6,370 nt of DNA from Pseudomonadota bacterium (GTDB lineage Bacteria > Pseudomonadota > Alphaproteobacteria > Rhizobiales > Xanthobacteraceae). The notes below the pieces were generated by a model. It saw only the letters and a list, made by a program, of their open reading frames with translations. It did not search any database and was not told the origin of the DNA. The stretch spans positions 1-6,370 of the forward strand of contig JAEZEU010000054.1 in the NCBI GenBank assembly GCA_023432885.1. The letters run 5' to 3'. Below are positions 1-5,911 of the stretch, piece after piece; positions within the stretch are counted from its first letter, which is position 1; every line of letters begins with the position of its first letter. Both the position numbers and the translations under genes were made by a program.

Positions 1-233
1 ATCAGGTGGCCGAGGCGATGCCGGGCCTCGAGGTCGAAAGCCTCGGTGGCAAGGGCCGCTTCCGCAAGGACAAGATCGCCGAGCAGGTGTTCTACCAAGG
101 GCCGTCCACCAACACGAACAAGTACGACTTCCCGACGCTGGCTTCGGTCGACACCTTCCAGGCCGAGCAATTGCAGAAGCCGCCCGGTGCGGATTTCTGG
201 GAGTGGATCAAGACTGCGAAAATGCCGGTCTGA
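1..233 (+). CDS. ABC transporter periplasmic substrate-binding protein, C-terminal fragment (5' truncated)
   Basis: This is the last 77 codons of a gene that starts before the window; the reading frame is open from base 3 to the TGA at 231-233. Identification rests mostly on context: the next four genes encode the permeases and ATPases of a branched-chain-amino-acid-type importer, whose operons usually include a type I periplasmic binding protein (LivJ/LivK, Periplas_BP_6 family). The visible sequence fits the end of that fold: a GRFRKDK stretch, a FYQGPSTNTNKYDF stretch, and a Trp-rich tail (FWEWIKTAKMPV). In the cell it would capture the substrate in the periplasm and deliver it to the permease pair. 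The ligand-binding residues lie outside the window, so the substrate cannot be named. Only three bases separate its stop from the next start, and there is no hairpin of the kind that often insulates a highly expressed binding protein. The family assignment is likely, but not proved by these residues alone. Confidence 0.8.
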   Translation, partial: QVAEAMPGLEVESLGGKGRFRKDKIAEQVFYQGPSTNTNKYDFPTLASVDTFQAEQLQKPPGADFWEWIKTAKMPV

Positions 234-236
234 GGT

Positions 237-1118
237 ATGACCGAGCTTGTGGACGTCATTCTCGGCGGGACGTTCCACGCCGCGGTCCTGTTCCTGGTCG
301 CTGCGGGGCTGCAGCTCGTGTTCGGCGTGCAGAAGCTCGTCAACCTTGCCTGCGGCTCCTTCTATGCGCTGGGCGCGTATTTCGGTATCACGGCGGTCGG
401 CCTTGCCATCAAGCTAGGCATGCCGCCGCTGTTGTTCTTTCCGGTGCTGGTGCTGGCCGGACTTGCGATCGGTCTCGTCGGGCTGCCCATCGAGCGGGTG
501 CTGCGCACGATCTACCGGCGTGACGAGAGCTATCAGTTGCTGATCACCTTCGGCTTCCTCCTGATGTTCCAGGACGCGTTCCGCTATCTCTGGGGCGCCA
601 CCCCTCGCACCATGGACAACGTCTATCTCGTCTATGGCACGGCGGATCTGCTGGGCGTGCGGGTGCCGACCTATAATCTGCTGGTCATCGCCGCCAGCAT
701 CGCGATTGCAGCCGGGCTCGGATTCTTTCTCGAGCGGACCAGGACCGGGCGCATCGTGCGCGCCACCGCCGAGAACCGCGACATGGCCGAGGGGCTCGGC
801 GTCAATGCCTCGAAGATCTTTGCGCTGGTGTTCACCGTCGGCTGCATGCTGGGCACTGTCGGCGGCGCGCTGGTGGTGCCGTCAGGCGCCGCATCGCTCG
901 AGATGGCGGTCGAGCTCGTGGTGGAGTCCTTCGCGGTGGTGGTGATCGGCGGGCTCGGCAGCATGCGCGGGGCCATCGTCGGCGCGCTGATCGTCGGCCT
1001 GATGCGCGCGGCATCGATATCGCTGATGCCGGAAATGGAGATGCTGTCGGTCTACCTGGTCGTGGTGGTTGTGCTGATCGTTCGTCCCGCGGGCTTGTTC
1101 GGGAAGGCCACCGCGTGA
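237..1118 (+). CDS. livH: Branched-chain amino acid-type ABC transporter permease, LivH-like
   Basis: A 293-residue inner-membrane permease, normal length for LivH. About eight hydrophobic segments can be seen, roughly at residues 7-29, 38-58, 64-86, 98-118, 145-165, 193-213, 228-255 and 265-283. Family hallmarks are the N-terminal LVFGVQKLVNLACGSFYALG region (residues 27-46), the cytoplasmic EAA-like coupling loop after TRTGRIVRA (about 167-190, ending AEGLGVN), the GGLGSMRGAIVGALIVG segment (238-254) and the C-terminal RPAGLFG (283-289). With the LivM-like protein it would form the channel through which the bound substrate enters the cytoplasm. The ATG at 237 follows the upstream stop by three bases, and a GAGG overlaps that stop (TGAGG, 231-235), so translation is probably coupled. 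The substrate may be an amino acid, a short amide or an aromatic or aliphatic carboxylate, because HAAT permeases are used for all of these. Confidence 0.93.
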   Translation: MTELVDVILGGTFHAAVLFLVAAGLQLVFGVQKLVNLACGSFYALGAYFGITAVGLAIKLGMPPLLFFPVLVLAGLAIGLVGLPIERVLRTIYRRDESYQLLITFGFLLMFQDAFRYLWGATPRTMDNVYLVYGTADLLGVRVPTYNLLVIAASIAIAAGLGFFLERTRTGRIVRATAENRDMAEGLGVNASKIFALVFTVGCMLGTVGGALVVPSGAASLEMAVELVVESFAVVVIGGLGSMRGAIVGALIVGLMRAASISLMPEMEMLSVYLVVVVVLIVRPAGLFGKATA

Positions 1119-2125
1119 GCATCCCCTCGGTCGACATCGCTTCGCCCCCCGTGTCGCGCACGATGCCGCGCGTCAGCGGGCTATGGGTGCTGCTCGCCTT
1201 GCTTGCCGTGATGGCGGTGCTGCCTCTCTTTGCTTCTCCCTATGCACTGATGCTGATGCTGCCCTTCATGGGCTACGGCATCGCGCTGCTGGGCTTCAAC
1301 CTGCTGTTCGGCACCACGGGGCTGCTGTCGTTTGGCCACGCAATGTTTCTCGGCGTCGGCGCCTATACGGCGGCCGCGCTGACATCGAAGTTCGGCGTGA
1401 AGAGTTTTGAGCTGCTGCTGCTGGCGGCGGCGCTCGGTTCCGGCCTGATCTCGCTTGTCGTCGGCGTGCTCTGCGTCCGCTACACCCGGATCTTCTTCGG
1501 CATGCTGACGCTGGCGTTCGGCATGCTGTTCCACTCCTTCCTGTTCAAGTTCTACGCCATCACCGGCGGCGATCAGGGCATGCGCGTGCTGCGCCCGCTG
1601 CTGCTCGGCATGGAGTGGCGCGGCGGCAAGACTGCGTTCCTGACCGGCCCGTTCTACTACTATGCGTTGGTGCTGTTCGCGCTGCTGGGCGTTGCGATGT
1701 GGCGCATCACGGAATCGCCGTTCGGCCTGCACCTGAAGGCAATCCGCGAGAATGCGGGCAAGGCCGCCTATGTCGGCGTGCAGATCTTCCGCATGCGGCT
1801 CGCCGCCTTCGTGATCTCGGCGGTCTATGGCGGCATCGGCGGCACGATCCTGGCCGTCACCACGGGGCTGGCCGATCCGGAGCTGGCGTACTGGACTCAT
1901 TCCGGCAACCTCGTGTTCATGGCGGTGCTCGGCGGCAGCGGCACCTTTGCGGGCCCTGCGATCGGTGCGCTGGTGTTCGTGCTGCTGCAGGATTACGTGA
2001 TGTCGGTGACGCAATACTGGCGCTTCGTGATGGGCGGCGTGCTGGTGCTGCTCGTCGTCTTCCTGCCGCAAGGCCTGTCCGGCGCGGTGGGATTCCTCGC
2101 AGGCAGGCGCAACGGAGGGCGATGA
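1115..2125 (+). CDS. livM: Branched-chain amino acid-type ABC transporter permease, LivM-like
   Basis: A 336-residue second permease of the importer, partner of the LivH-like protein. The family signature is clear at residues 66-87 (GTTGLLSFGHAMFLGVGAY and following). Further hallmarks are TGGDQGM (150-156), the coupling loop SPFGLHLKAIRENAGKAAY (201-219), VLGGSGTFAGPAIGA (271-285) and LPQGLSG (317-323). A short hydrophilic N-terminus of about 22 residues precedes the first of roughly eight to ten membrane segments. The start is GTG at 1115, which overlaps the livH stop in a four-base GTGA; this places the gene in the same transcript with coupled translation. The C-terminus is short (RRNGGR), with no fused ATPase domain, so the system uses separate ATPase subunits. 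The assignment to the LivM family is firm; the transported compound is unknown. Confidence 0.93.
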   Translation: MSIPSVDIASPPVSRTMPRVSGLWVLLALLAVMAVLPLFASPYALMLMLPFMGYGIALLGFNLLFGTTGLLSFGHAMFLGVGAYTAAALTSKFGVKSFELLLLAAALGSGLISLVVGVLCVRYTRIFFGMLTLAFGMLFHSFLFKFYAITGGDQGMRVLRPLLLGMEWRGGKTAFLTGPFYYYALVLFALLGVAMWRITESPFGLHLKAIRENAGKAAYVGVQIFRMRLAAFVISAVYGGIGGTILAVTTGLADPELAYWTHSGNLVFMAVLGGSGTFAGPAIGALVFVLLQDYVMSVTQYWRFVMGGVLVLLVVFLPQGLSGAVGFLAGRRNGGR

Positions 2126-2126
2126 G

Positions 2127-2924
2127 ATGCAGCCGGACCGCGCCGCCAGCGCCGAGCCCCTGTTCGAGACCATCAACGTCACCAAGCGCTACGGACCGTT
2201 TGTCGCCCTTAGCGATGTATCTTTCCGGGTGAGCGACGGCGAATTCGTCTCCATTGTCGGACCGAACGGCGCCGGCAAGACCACGCTGGTCAATGTCGTC
2301 ACCGGCCTGTTACGCCCGACAGTCGGCGAGGTGCGCTTCCTCGGCCGCGACATTGCCGGCGTCGGCCCGGTGGAACTGGCGCGGCGCGGCATGTCGCGGG
2401 CCTTTCAGCTCGTCAACATCTTTCCGGCACTGACGGTGCGGGAAACGCTTGCGGTAGCCGTAGCGTCGCGGCTGCGCCGCATCGCCAATCCCTTCCGCTC
2501 GCTGCGGCGGGACCACGTGCTGCAGGCCGATATCGAACGGGTGGCCGAGGTGCTTGGACTGCGCGGCAAACTCGACGCCGTAGCCTCGACGCTTTCGCAG
2601 GGCGAGAAGAAGCTGCTCGACATCGCCAGCGCCTTTGCGCTCAATCCGACCGTGATCCTGCTGGACGAGCCGACCAGCGGCGTTTCGACCGGCGACAAGC
2701 ACGCCATCATGGAGGTGCTCGTTACCGCCGCCAGGGCGGCCGGCGTTCGCGCCATCGTCCAGGTCGAGCACGACATGGATCTTGTCGAGCGCTACTCGCA
2801 CCGTATCGTCGCACTGCAAGCAGGTGCGGTGCTGGCCGACATGCCGCCCGATGCGTTCTTTGCGGACCCCGCGATGATCTCAGCCGTGGTCGGGACCCGT
2901 CCGCAAGCGAAGAGGGCGCACTGA
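2127..2924 (+). CDS. livG: Branched-chain amino acid-type ABC transporter ATP-binding protein, LivG-like
   Basis: A 265-residue ATPase subunit acting on the cytoplasmic face of the importer. Visible motifs are Walker A GPNGAGKTT (45-53), Q-loop Gln94 in RAFQLVNIFPALTVRE, the signature LSQGE (156-160), Walker B VILLDEP (176-182) and switch His215 in VEHDMDLVERY. The signature departs from the usual LSGGQ, as it often does in LivG proteins. The stretch after Walker B reads TSGVSTGDKHAIM instead of the AGLNP common in amino-acid LivG; I believe this marks a distinct LivG branch, from memory. The ATG at 2127 lies one base after the livM stop and seven bases after a strong GGAGGG ribosome binding site (2114-2119), which settles the start. 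It would pair with the LivF-like ATPase as a heterodimer. The reading frame is intact and of normal length. Confidence 0.94.
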   Translation: MQPDRAASAEPLFETINVTKRYGPFVALSDVSFRVSDGEFVSIVGPNGAGKTTLVNVVTGLLRPTVGEVRFLGRDIAGVGPVELARRGMSRAFQLVNIFPALTVRETLAVAVASRLRRIANPFRSLRRDHVLQADIERVAEVLGLRGKLDAVASTLSQGEKKLLDIASAFALNPTVILLDEPTSGVSTGDKHAIMEVLVTAARAAGVRAIVQVEHDMDLVERYSHRIVALQAGAVLADMPPDAFFADPAMISAVVGTRPQAKRAH

Positions 2925-3643
2925 TGCTGGATCTGTCGAACCTCAAGGTCGATATCGAGGGCAGCCGCATCCTCAATGGCGTCAGCCTGACGGTCGGGGC
3001 CGGCGAACTTGTCTGCCTGGTCGGCCGCAACGGCGCCGGCAAGACCACGACGTTCCGCAGCATCATGGGCTATCGCCGCCCGCTCTCGGGCAGCATCACC
3101 TTCGATGGCGCCGACCTGACCCGGCTGCCGACCTGGCGGATCGCGCAGGCCGGCATCGGCTTCTCGCCGGAGGAGTCGGAGGTCTATGCCGATTTGACGG
3201 TCGAGGAGAACATCGAGCTCTCGACCTGGACACGGCCGTCCGGCCGCGCAGCCAGCGTGCGCATCGAGGAAGCCTACAAGGTATTCCCGAAGCTCAAGCA
3301 GTATCTGGCGCGCGGCGGCGCGCAACTGTCCGGCGGCGAGCGCAAGATGGTCTCGATCGCCCGCGCGCTGACGCTCGACCCGAAACTTCTGCTGCTGGAC
3401 GAGCCGTTCGAGGGCCTGTCGCCCGCCATCATACCCCTGATCGCGGAAGGCGTCGCCTCGATCCGCGCCATGGGCAAGGGCGTGCTGATGGCGGAATCCA
3501 ACGTGCACCACATTCCTGAGTATGCAGATCGCATCTATGTCCTGGAGCGCGGCGAGGTGATGTTTTCGGGCACGCTGGCGCAGGCCCACCGTGATCGCAA
3601 CGTCATGCGGGTGATCGCGGGGCAGGTCGAGACCGCCTCATGA
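2924..3643 (+). CDS. livF: Branched-chain amino acid-type ABC transporter ATP-binding protein, LivF-like
   Basis: A 239-residue second ATPase subunit, normal length for LivF. Motifs are Walker A GRNGAGKTT (34-42), the LivF-type SPEESEVYADLTVEENI region (81-97) where most LivF proteins have VPEGR, the signature LSGGE (135-139) and Walker B LLLLDEP (155-161). The switch-histidine position falls in AESNVHHIP (190-198): aligned with VEHD of the partner, Ser192 takes the place of His, whereas many LivF proteins have Gln there (VEQN). The ATG at 2924 shares its A with the livG stop (TGATG), and a GAGGG (2912-2916) lies seven bases upstream, so the pair is translationally coupled. It powers import together with the LivG-like subunit. 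The protein ends GQVETAS, 34 bases before the next gene. The family is firm; the effect of Ser192 is an inference. Confidence 0.93.
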   Translation: MLDLSNLKVDIEGSRILNGVSLTVGAGELVCLVGRNGAGKTTTFRSIMGYRRPLSGSITFDGADLTRLPTWRIAQAGIGFSPEESEVYADLTVEENIELSTWTRPSGRAASVRIEEAYKVFPKLKQYLARGGAQLSGGERKMVSIARALTLDPKLLLLDEPFEGLSPAIIPLIAEGVASIRAMGKGVLMAESNVHHIPEYADRIYVLERGEVMFSGTLAQAHRDRNVMRVIAGQVETAS

Positions 3644-3666
3644 CGCGGGTCGCGATGCCGAACCAC

Positions 3667-3671
3667 AGGAG
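3667..3671 (+). promoter_or_regulatory. Ribosome binding site for the DUF6166 gene
   Basis: AGGAG lies six bases before the ATG at 3678, within the 34-base gap after livF. It fixes the start of the small gene and shows that this gene is translated independently rather than by overlap with livF. I see no promoter-like or terminator-like sequence in the gap, so the transcript most likely runs through. Confidence 0.75.
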
Positions 3672-3677
3672 AGCAGC

Positions 3678-3983
3678 ATGAAACGCTATGTCGGAGACCG
3701 CACCATCGACGGCGTGAAGGTGACCGTCGACGGCACGCCGCTCGATCCCGCCACGGGCGTGGCCGAATACACCAAGAACGGTTTTGAGTGGAGCTATGAA
3801 GGGCCGGAACCGCGCCAGCTCGCGCTGGCGCTGCTGGTCGACCATCTCGGCGACAAGGAGGCGGCCAAAGCCGCTGTCGAGCCGTTCATGCAGGCGGTGG
3901 TCGCCAATTTCGACAACGAATGGGAGATGACCTCGGACGACATCGCTCTTGCGTTGTCAACGCTCCCCGGCAAGGCGGCCTGA
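3678..3983 (+). CDS. DUF6166 domain small protein, function unknown
   Basis: A 101-residue soluble protein with no signal peptide or membrane segment. It matches the pattern I recall for DUF6166: an N-terminal KRYVGDRTIDG followed by a short beta-rich part (TVDGTPLDPATG), a central GFEWSYEGPEPRQLALALL block (residues 35-53), DHLGDKEAA (55-63), then a C-terminal helical stretch with FDNEWEMTSDDIALAL (78-93). The tail resembles the usual ending in which a Trp residue and a Thr/Ser-x-Asp-Asp-Ile step follow a segment that exits the core. The function of the family is not known to me, and no catalytic residues stand out. The protein is acidic in its second half. It has its own strong ribosome binding site, and its TGA is immediately followed by the ATG of the dehydrogenase, so the two are probably co-translated. 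This placement suggests a role tied to the transporter or the dehydrogenase, such as regulation or stabilisation, but that is only an inference. The domain name is from memory and was not searched. Confidence 0.8.
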   Translation: MKRYVGDRTIDGVKVTVDGTPLDPATGVAEYTKNGFEWSYEGPEPRQLALALLVDHLGDKEAAKAAVEPFMQAVVANFDNEWEMTSDDIALALSTLPGKAA

Positions 3984-5096
3984 ATGTCACTGCAATACCG
4001 GGCCGCGGTGCTGCATGCGGCGCAAACGCCGCTGTCGATCGAGACCGTCACATCAGGAGCATTGCAGCCGACCGACGTGCTGGTGCGCATCCGTGCCGCC
4101 GGCCTCTGTCATACCGATCTCGAGGTCATCGACGGCTCGCTGCGCTATCCCTTGCCGATCGTGCTCGGCCATGAGGCCGCCGGTGTCGTCGAACAGGCCG
4201 GTCCATCGGCGCGCGGCGTCAAGGCAGGCGACCACGTCGTGCTGTCGTGGAATCCGCATTGCGGCCATTGCTTCTATTGCGACCGTGACGCGCCGATCCT
4301 GTGTGAGCAGTATCTCGGGGAAGGCCCGAAGGCGCGCGCGTTCGACGGCGGCATCCGCGCGTCGCTCGCCGATGGACGCCAGCTGCAGCAGCTGATGTTC
4401 CTGGGCTCGTTCGGCGAATACTGCATCGTATCCGACCAGCAGGCGATCGTCGTTCCGAAGGAAATTCCGTTCGACCGCGCCTGCCTGATCGGCTGCGGCG
4501 TCATGACCGGCGTTGGCGCCGCGCTCAATCTTGGTGCGATCGCGCACGGCGACACCGTGATGGTGATCGGCTGCGGCGCCGTCGGGCTCGCCGCCGTGCA
4601 GGGCGCGCGGCTCGCGGGCGCAGGCCACATCATCGCGGTCGATCTCGATCCGGGCAAGCTCACGCTTGCCGCGAAAATGGGTGCCACGGACGGCGTCGAG
4701 GCCTCGAAGGAGGATGCCGTCGCGTTCGGCAGGCGGGCGACATCCGGCCGCGGCGTCGATGTCGTGATCGAGGCCGCCGGCAGCACGGCGGCGTTCCGCA
4801 ACACCACCGAGGCCGTGCGGCCGGGCGGCCAGGTGATCTGGCTCGGCAAGGTCGACGTCGACAAGGATGTGTCGTTCCGCTGGGGCTCGCTGATGCAGGA
4901 GAAGCGGATCCGCCGCGTCAGCTATGGCAATTCGCGCCCGCGCCGCGACTTCCCGCTGCTGGCGCGGGCCTATCTCGACGGTGCCCTGAAGCTCGACGAA
5001 ATGATCTCGCGCCGCATCTCGCTTGAGGAGATCAACGAAGGCTTTGCGGCGCTGAGGCGCGGCGAGACGATCCGCAGCGTGATTACCTTCGATTGA
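3984..5096 (+). CDS. Zinc-dependent alcohol dehydrogenase, medium-chain (MDR) family, NAD-type
   Basis: A 370-residue cytoplasmic oxidoreductase, complete, of the class that oxidises alcohols to aldehydes with NAD. The catalytic zinc ligands are Cys42 (GLCHTD), His63 (GHEAAG) and Cys171 (GCGVMTG); Thr44 sits at the proton-relay position. The structural zinc lobe is complete, with Cys93, Cys96, Cys99 and Cys107. The Rossmann motif is GCGAVG (196-201), followed by Asp220 (AVDLD) at the end of the second strand, which favours NAD over NADP. The overall pattern resembles class III/NDMA-dependent-type dehydrogenases (glutathione-dependent formaldehyde dehydrogenase relatives), but the specific substrate cannot be read. 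The start abuts the previous stop (TGAATG) with only a weak AAGGCGG upstream, so translation is probably coupled to the DUF6166 gene. It is the last gene of the operon and presumably acts on the imported compound or a derivative. The family is certain; the role is inferred. Confidence 0.93.
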   Translation: MSLQYRAAVLHAAQTPLSIETVTSGALQPTDVLVRIRAAGLCHTDLEVIDGSLRYPLPIVLGHEAAGVVEQAGPSARGVKAGDHVVLSWNPHCGHCFYCDRDAPILCEQYLGEGPKARAFDGGIRASLADGRQLQQLMFLGSFGEYCIVSDQQAIVVPKEIPFDRACLIGCGVMTGVGAALNLGAIAHGDTVMVIGCGAVGLAAVQGARLAGAGHIIAVDLDPGKLTLAAKMGATDGVEASKEDAVAFGRRATSGRGVDVVIEAAGSTAAFRNTTEAVRPGGQVIWLGKVDVDKDVSFRWGSLMQEKRIRRVSYGNSRPRRDFPLLARAYLDGALKLDEMISRRISLEEINEGFAALRRGETIRSVITFD

Positions 5097-5107
5097 AGTT
5101 CCTTGCT

Positions 5108-5159
5108 TGGGCATGATCCTTTCGGAAAACCGGTGCCCACTTTTCCGGGATCATGCCTA
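5108..5159. terminator. Long imperfect palindrome, probable bidirectional terminator and dispersed alphaproteobacterial repeat
   Basis: A two-part stem can be read directly. The outer arms GGCATGATCC (5110-5119) and GGATCATGCC (5148-5157) are perfectly complementary over 10 bases. The inner arms CGGAAAA (5123-5129) and TTTTCCG (5141-5147) are complementary over 7. A three-base TTT bulge lies on one side, and the loop is 11 bases (5130-5140). The element lies between two convergent genes: the dehydrogenase ends at 5096, and the gntR stop codon begins at 5159 on the other strand, so the outer arm overlaps that stop by one base. No clean T-run follows on either side. I recall nearly the same sequence scattered between genes in Bradyrhizobium and other Rhizobiales, which would make it a REP/RIME-like repeat used as a terminator. 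The repeat status is memory-based; the fold is visible. Confidence 0.8.
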
Positions 5160-5843
5160 GGTGTCGAGCGTCTTGCGCGCAAAGTCCTCGATATAGTCGA
5201 TCAGCCGGTCGGAGGCGGTGGCGGCAGCCTTCGCCTTCTTCTGCGAGACGGCTTCCGCGACGGCGGCGTGCAGCTTGGCGGCCAGCGGCAGGTCCGCCAC
5301 CTCCTGATAGTGCTGGTACCAGAACCGCCGCGACAGCGCGTTCATCAGCCCCATCGAGCGCCGCGCGAACTCGTTGCGGGCAGCGGTGGCGATCAGCACG
5401 TTGAAGCGCTGGTCGAGCCGCATGAAGGCGATATCGTCGGACTTGGCCGCGGCTTCCATCATGGCCTTTGCGACCTCGGCGAATTCGGCGCGCTCCTCCG
5501 GCGTGGCGCGCTCGGCCGCCAGCGACGCCATCAGCCGCTCCAGCTCGCGCCGGACCTCGAGCAGGCGCAACTGCAGCCGCAGATTGATCTCGGAGACCAT
5601 GATGCCGCGCCTCGGCATGATCACGACGAGGCCGTCGCGCGCCAGCCGCTGCAACGCTTCGCGGATCGGGGTGCGGCCGATCTTCAGGCGTTGCGCCAGC
5701 GCCTGCTCCGACAGCACCGTTCCCGGCGACAGTTGCAGGGTGACGATCATCTCCTCCAGCTCGCGATAGGCCCGGTCGGTGAGCGTGCCGTCCTCGGCCT
5801 CGCCGTTTCCGCGCCGCCGCCTCGTCGGTGTTTTGGCTTTCAA
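5157..5843 (-). CDS. GntR-family transcriptional regulator, FCD (FadR-like) subfamily
   Basis: A 228-residue DNA-binding regulator on the minus strand, counted from TTG at 5843. A basic stretch (TPTRRRRGNG) leads into a winged helix-turn-helix: LTDRAYRELEEMI, LSPGTVLSEQALAQRLKIG, then RTPIREALQRLARDGLV and the wing MPRRGIMVSEI. The all-helical C-terminal half (from about residue 87) is an FCD ligand-binding domain. Its usual Asp-x3-His metal motif reads DQRFN, with Asn instead of His; one His is kept in KLHAAVAEA, and the last expected His appears to be Arg (ASDRLIDY). I chose TTG because a GAGGG lies four bases upstream, whereas the in-frame ATG at 5906, which would add 21 residues, has no ribosome binding site and lies inside an AT-rich repeat. 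Convergent with the transporter operon, it may repress that operon or itself; the target is inferred. The C-terminus ends ARKTLDT and the TAG overlaps the repeat. Confidence 0.9.
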   Translation of the reverse strand: MKAKTPTRRRRGNGEAEDGTLTDRAYRELEEMIVTLQLSPGTVLSEQALAQRLKIGRTPIREALQRLARDGLVVIMPRRGIMVSEINLRLQLRLLEVRRELERLMASLAAERATPEERAEFAEVAKAMMEAAAKSDDIAFMRLDQRFNVLIATAARNEFARRSMGLMNALSRRFWYQHYQEVADLPLAAKLHAAVAEAVSQKKAKAAATASDRLIDYIEDFARKTLDT

Positions 5844-5847
5844 GGTG

Positions 5848-5852
5848 CCCTC
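5848..5852 (-). promoter_or_regulatory. Ribosome binding site deciding the gntR start
   Basis: On the minus strand GAGGG precedes the TTG at 5843-5841 by four bases (GAGGGCACC then TTG). The competing ATG at 5906 is preceded by a pyrimidine- and AT-rich stretch (ctcgctcatgatat) with no purine-rich site. This favours the TTG start, although TTG is a rarer codon for initiation, so the longer form stays possible. Confidence 0.6.
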
Positions 5853-5892
5853 GTTCCGCCTGCCGCCAGGTCTGCCGCCGTTCAAACCCAAA

Positions 5893-5911
5893 CATATATC
5901 GATCATATATC
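5893..5911 (-). promoter_or_regulatory. AT-rich tandem/inverted repeat, candidate operator or promoter of gntR
   Basis: On the minus strand the sequence reads GATATATG, ATC, GATATATG: two perfect 8-base copies 11 bases apart, about one helical turn. Because ATATAT is self-complementary, the same bases also form a dyad, ATATAT (5894-5899), CGATC, ATATAT (5905-5910), centred at 5902. It is strikingly AT-rich in a G/C-rich setting and lies about 50 bases before the favoured gntR start. That fits a dimeric GntR operator or an extended -10 region used for autoregulation. I could not place a convincing -35/-10 pair. The function is inferred from position and symmetry alone. Confidence 0.55.

Noticed and set aside
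1181..2185. 334-residue antisense open frame opposite livM
   Set aside because: Its sequence is dominated by Gln/His/Arg/Glu/Ala, as expected from the reverse complement of a Leu/Val/Gly-rich membrane protein. It has no domain motif, and the sense frame is a clear LivM.
2792..3589. 265-residue antisense frame opposite livF
   Set aside because: Another high-G+C shadow; the sense frame carries a full set of ABC ATPase motifs.
3644..3677. Possible promoter or terminator between livF and the DUF6166 gene
   Set aside because: The gap is only 34 bases, with no hairpin and no credible -35/-10 pair; only the ribosome binding site is supported.
4053..5114. 353-residue antisense open frame opposite the alcohol dehydrogenase
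   Set aside because: A shadow of a G/C-rich gene: low-complexity Ala/Arg/Asp/His composition and no recognisable motifs, while the sense strand has complete zinc and NAD motifs.
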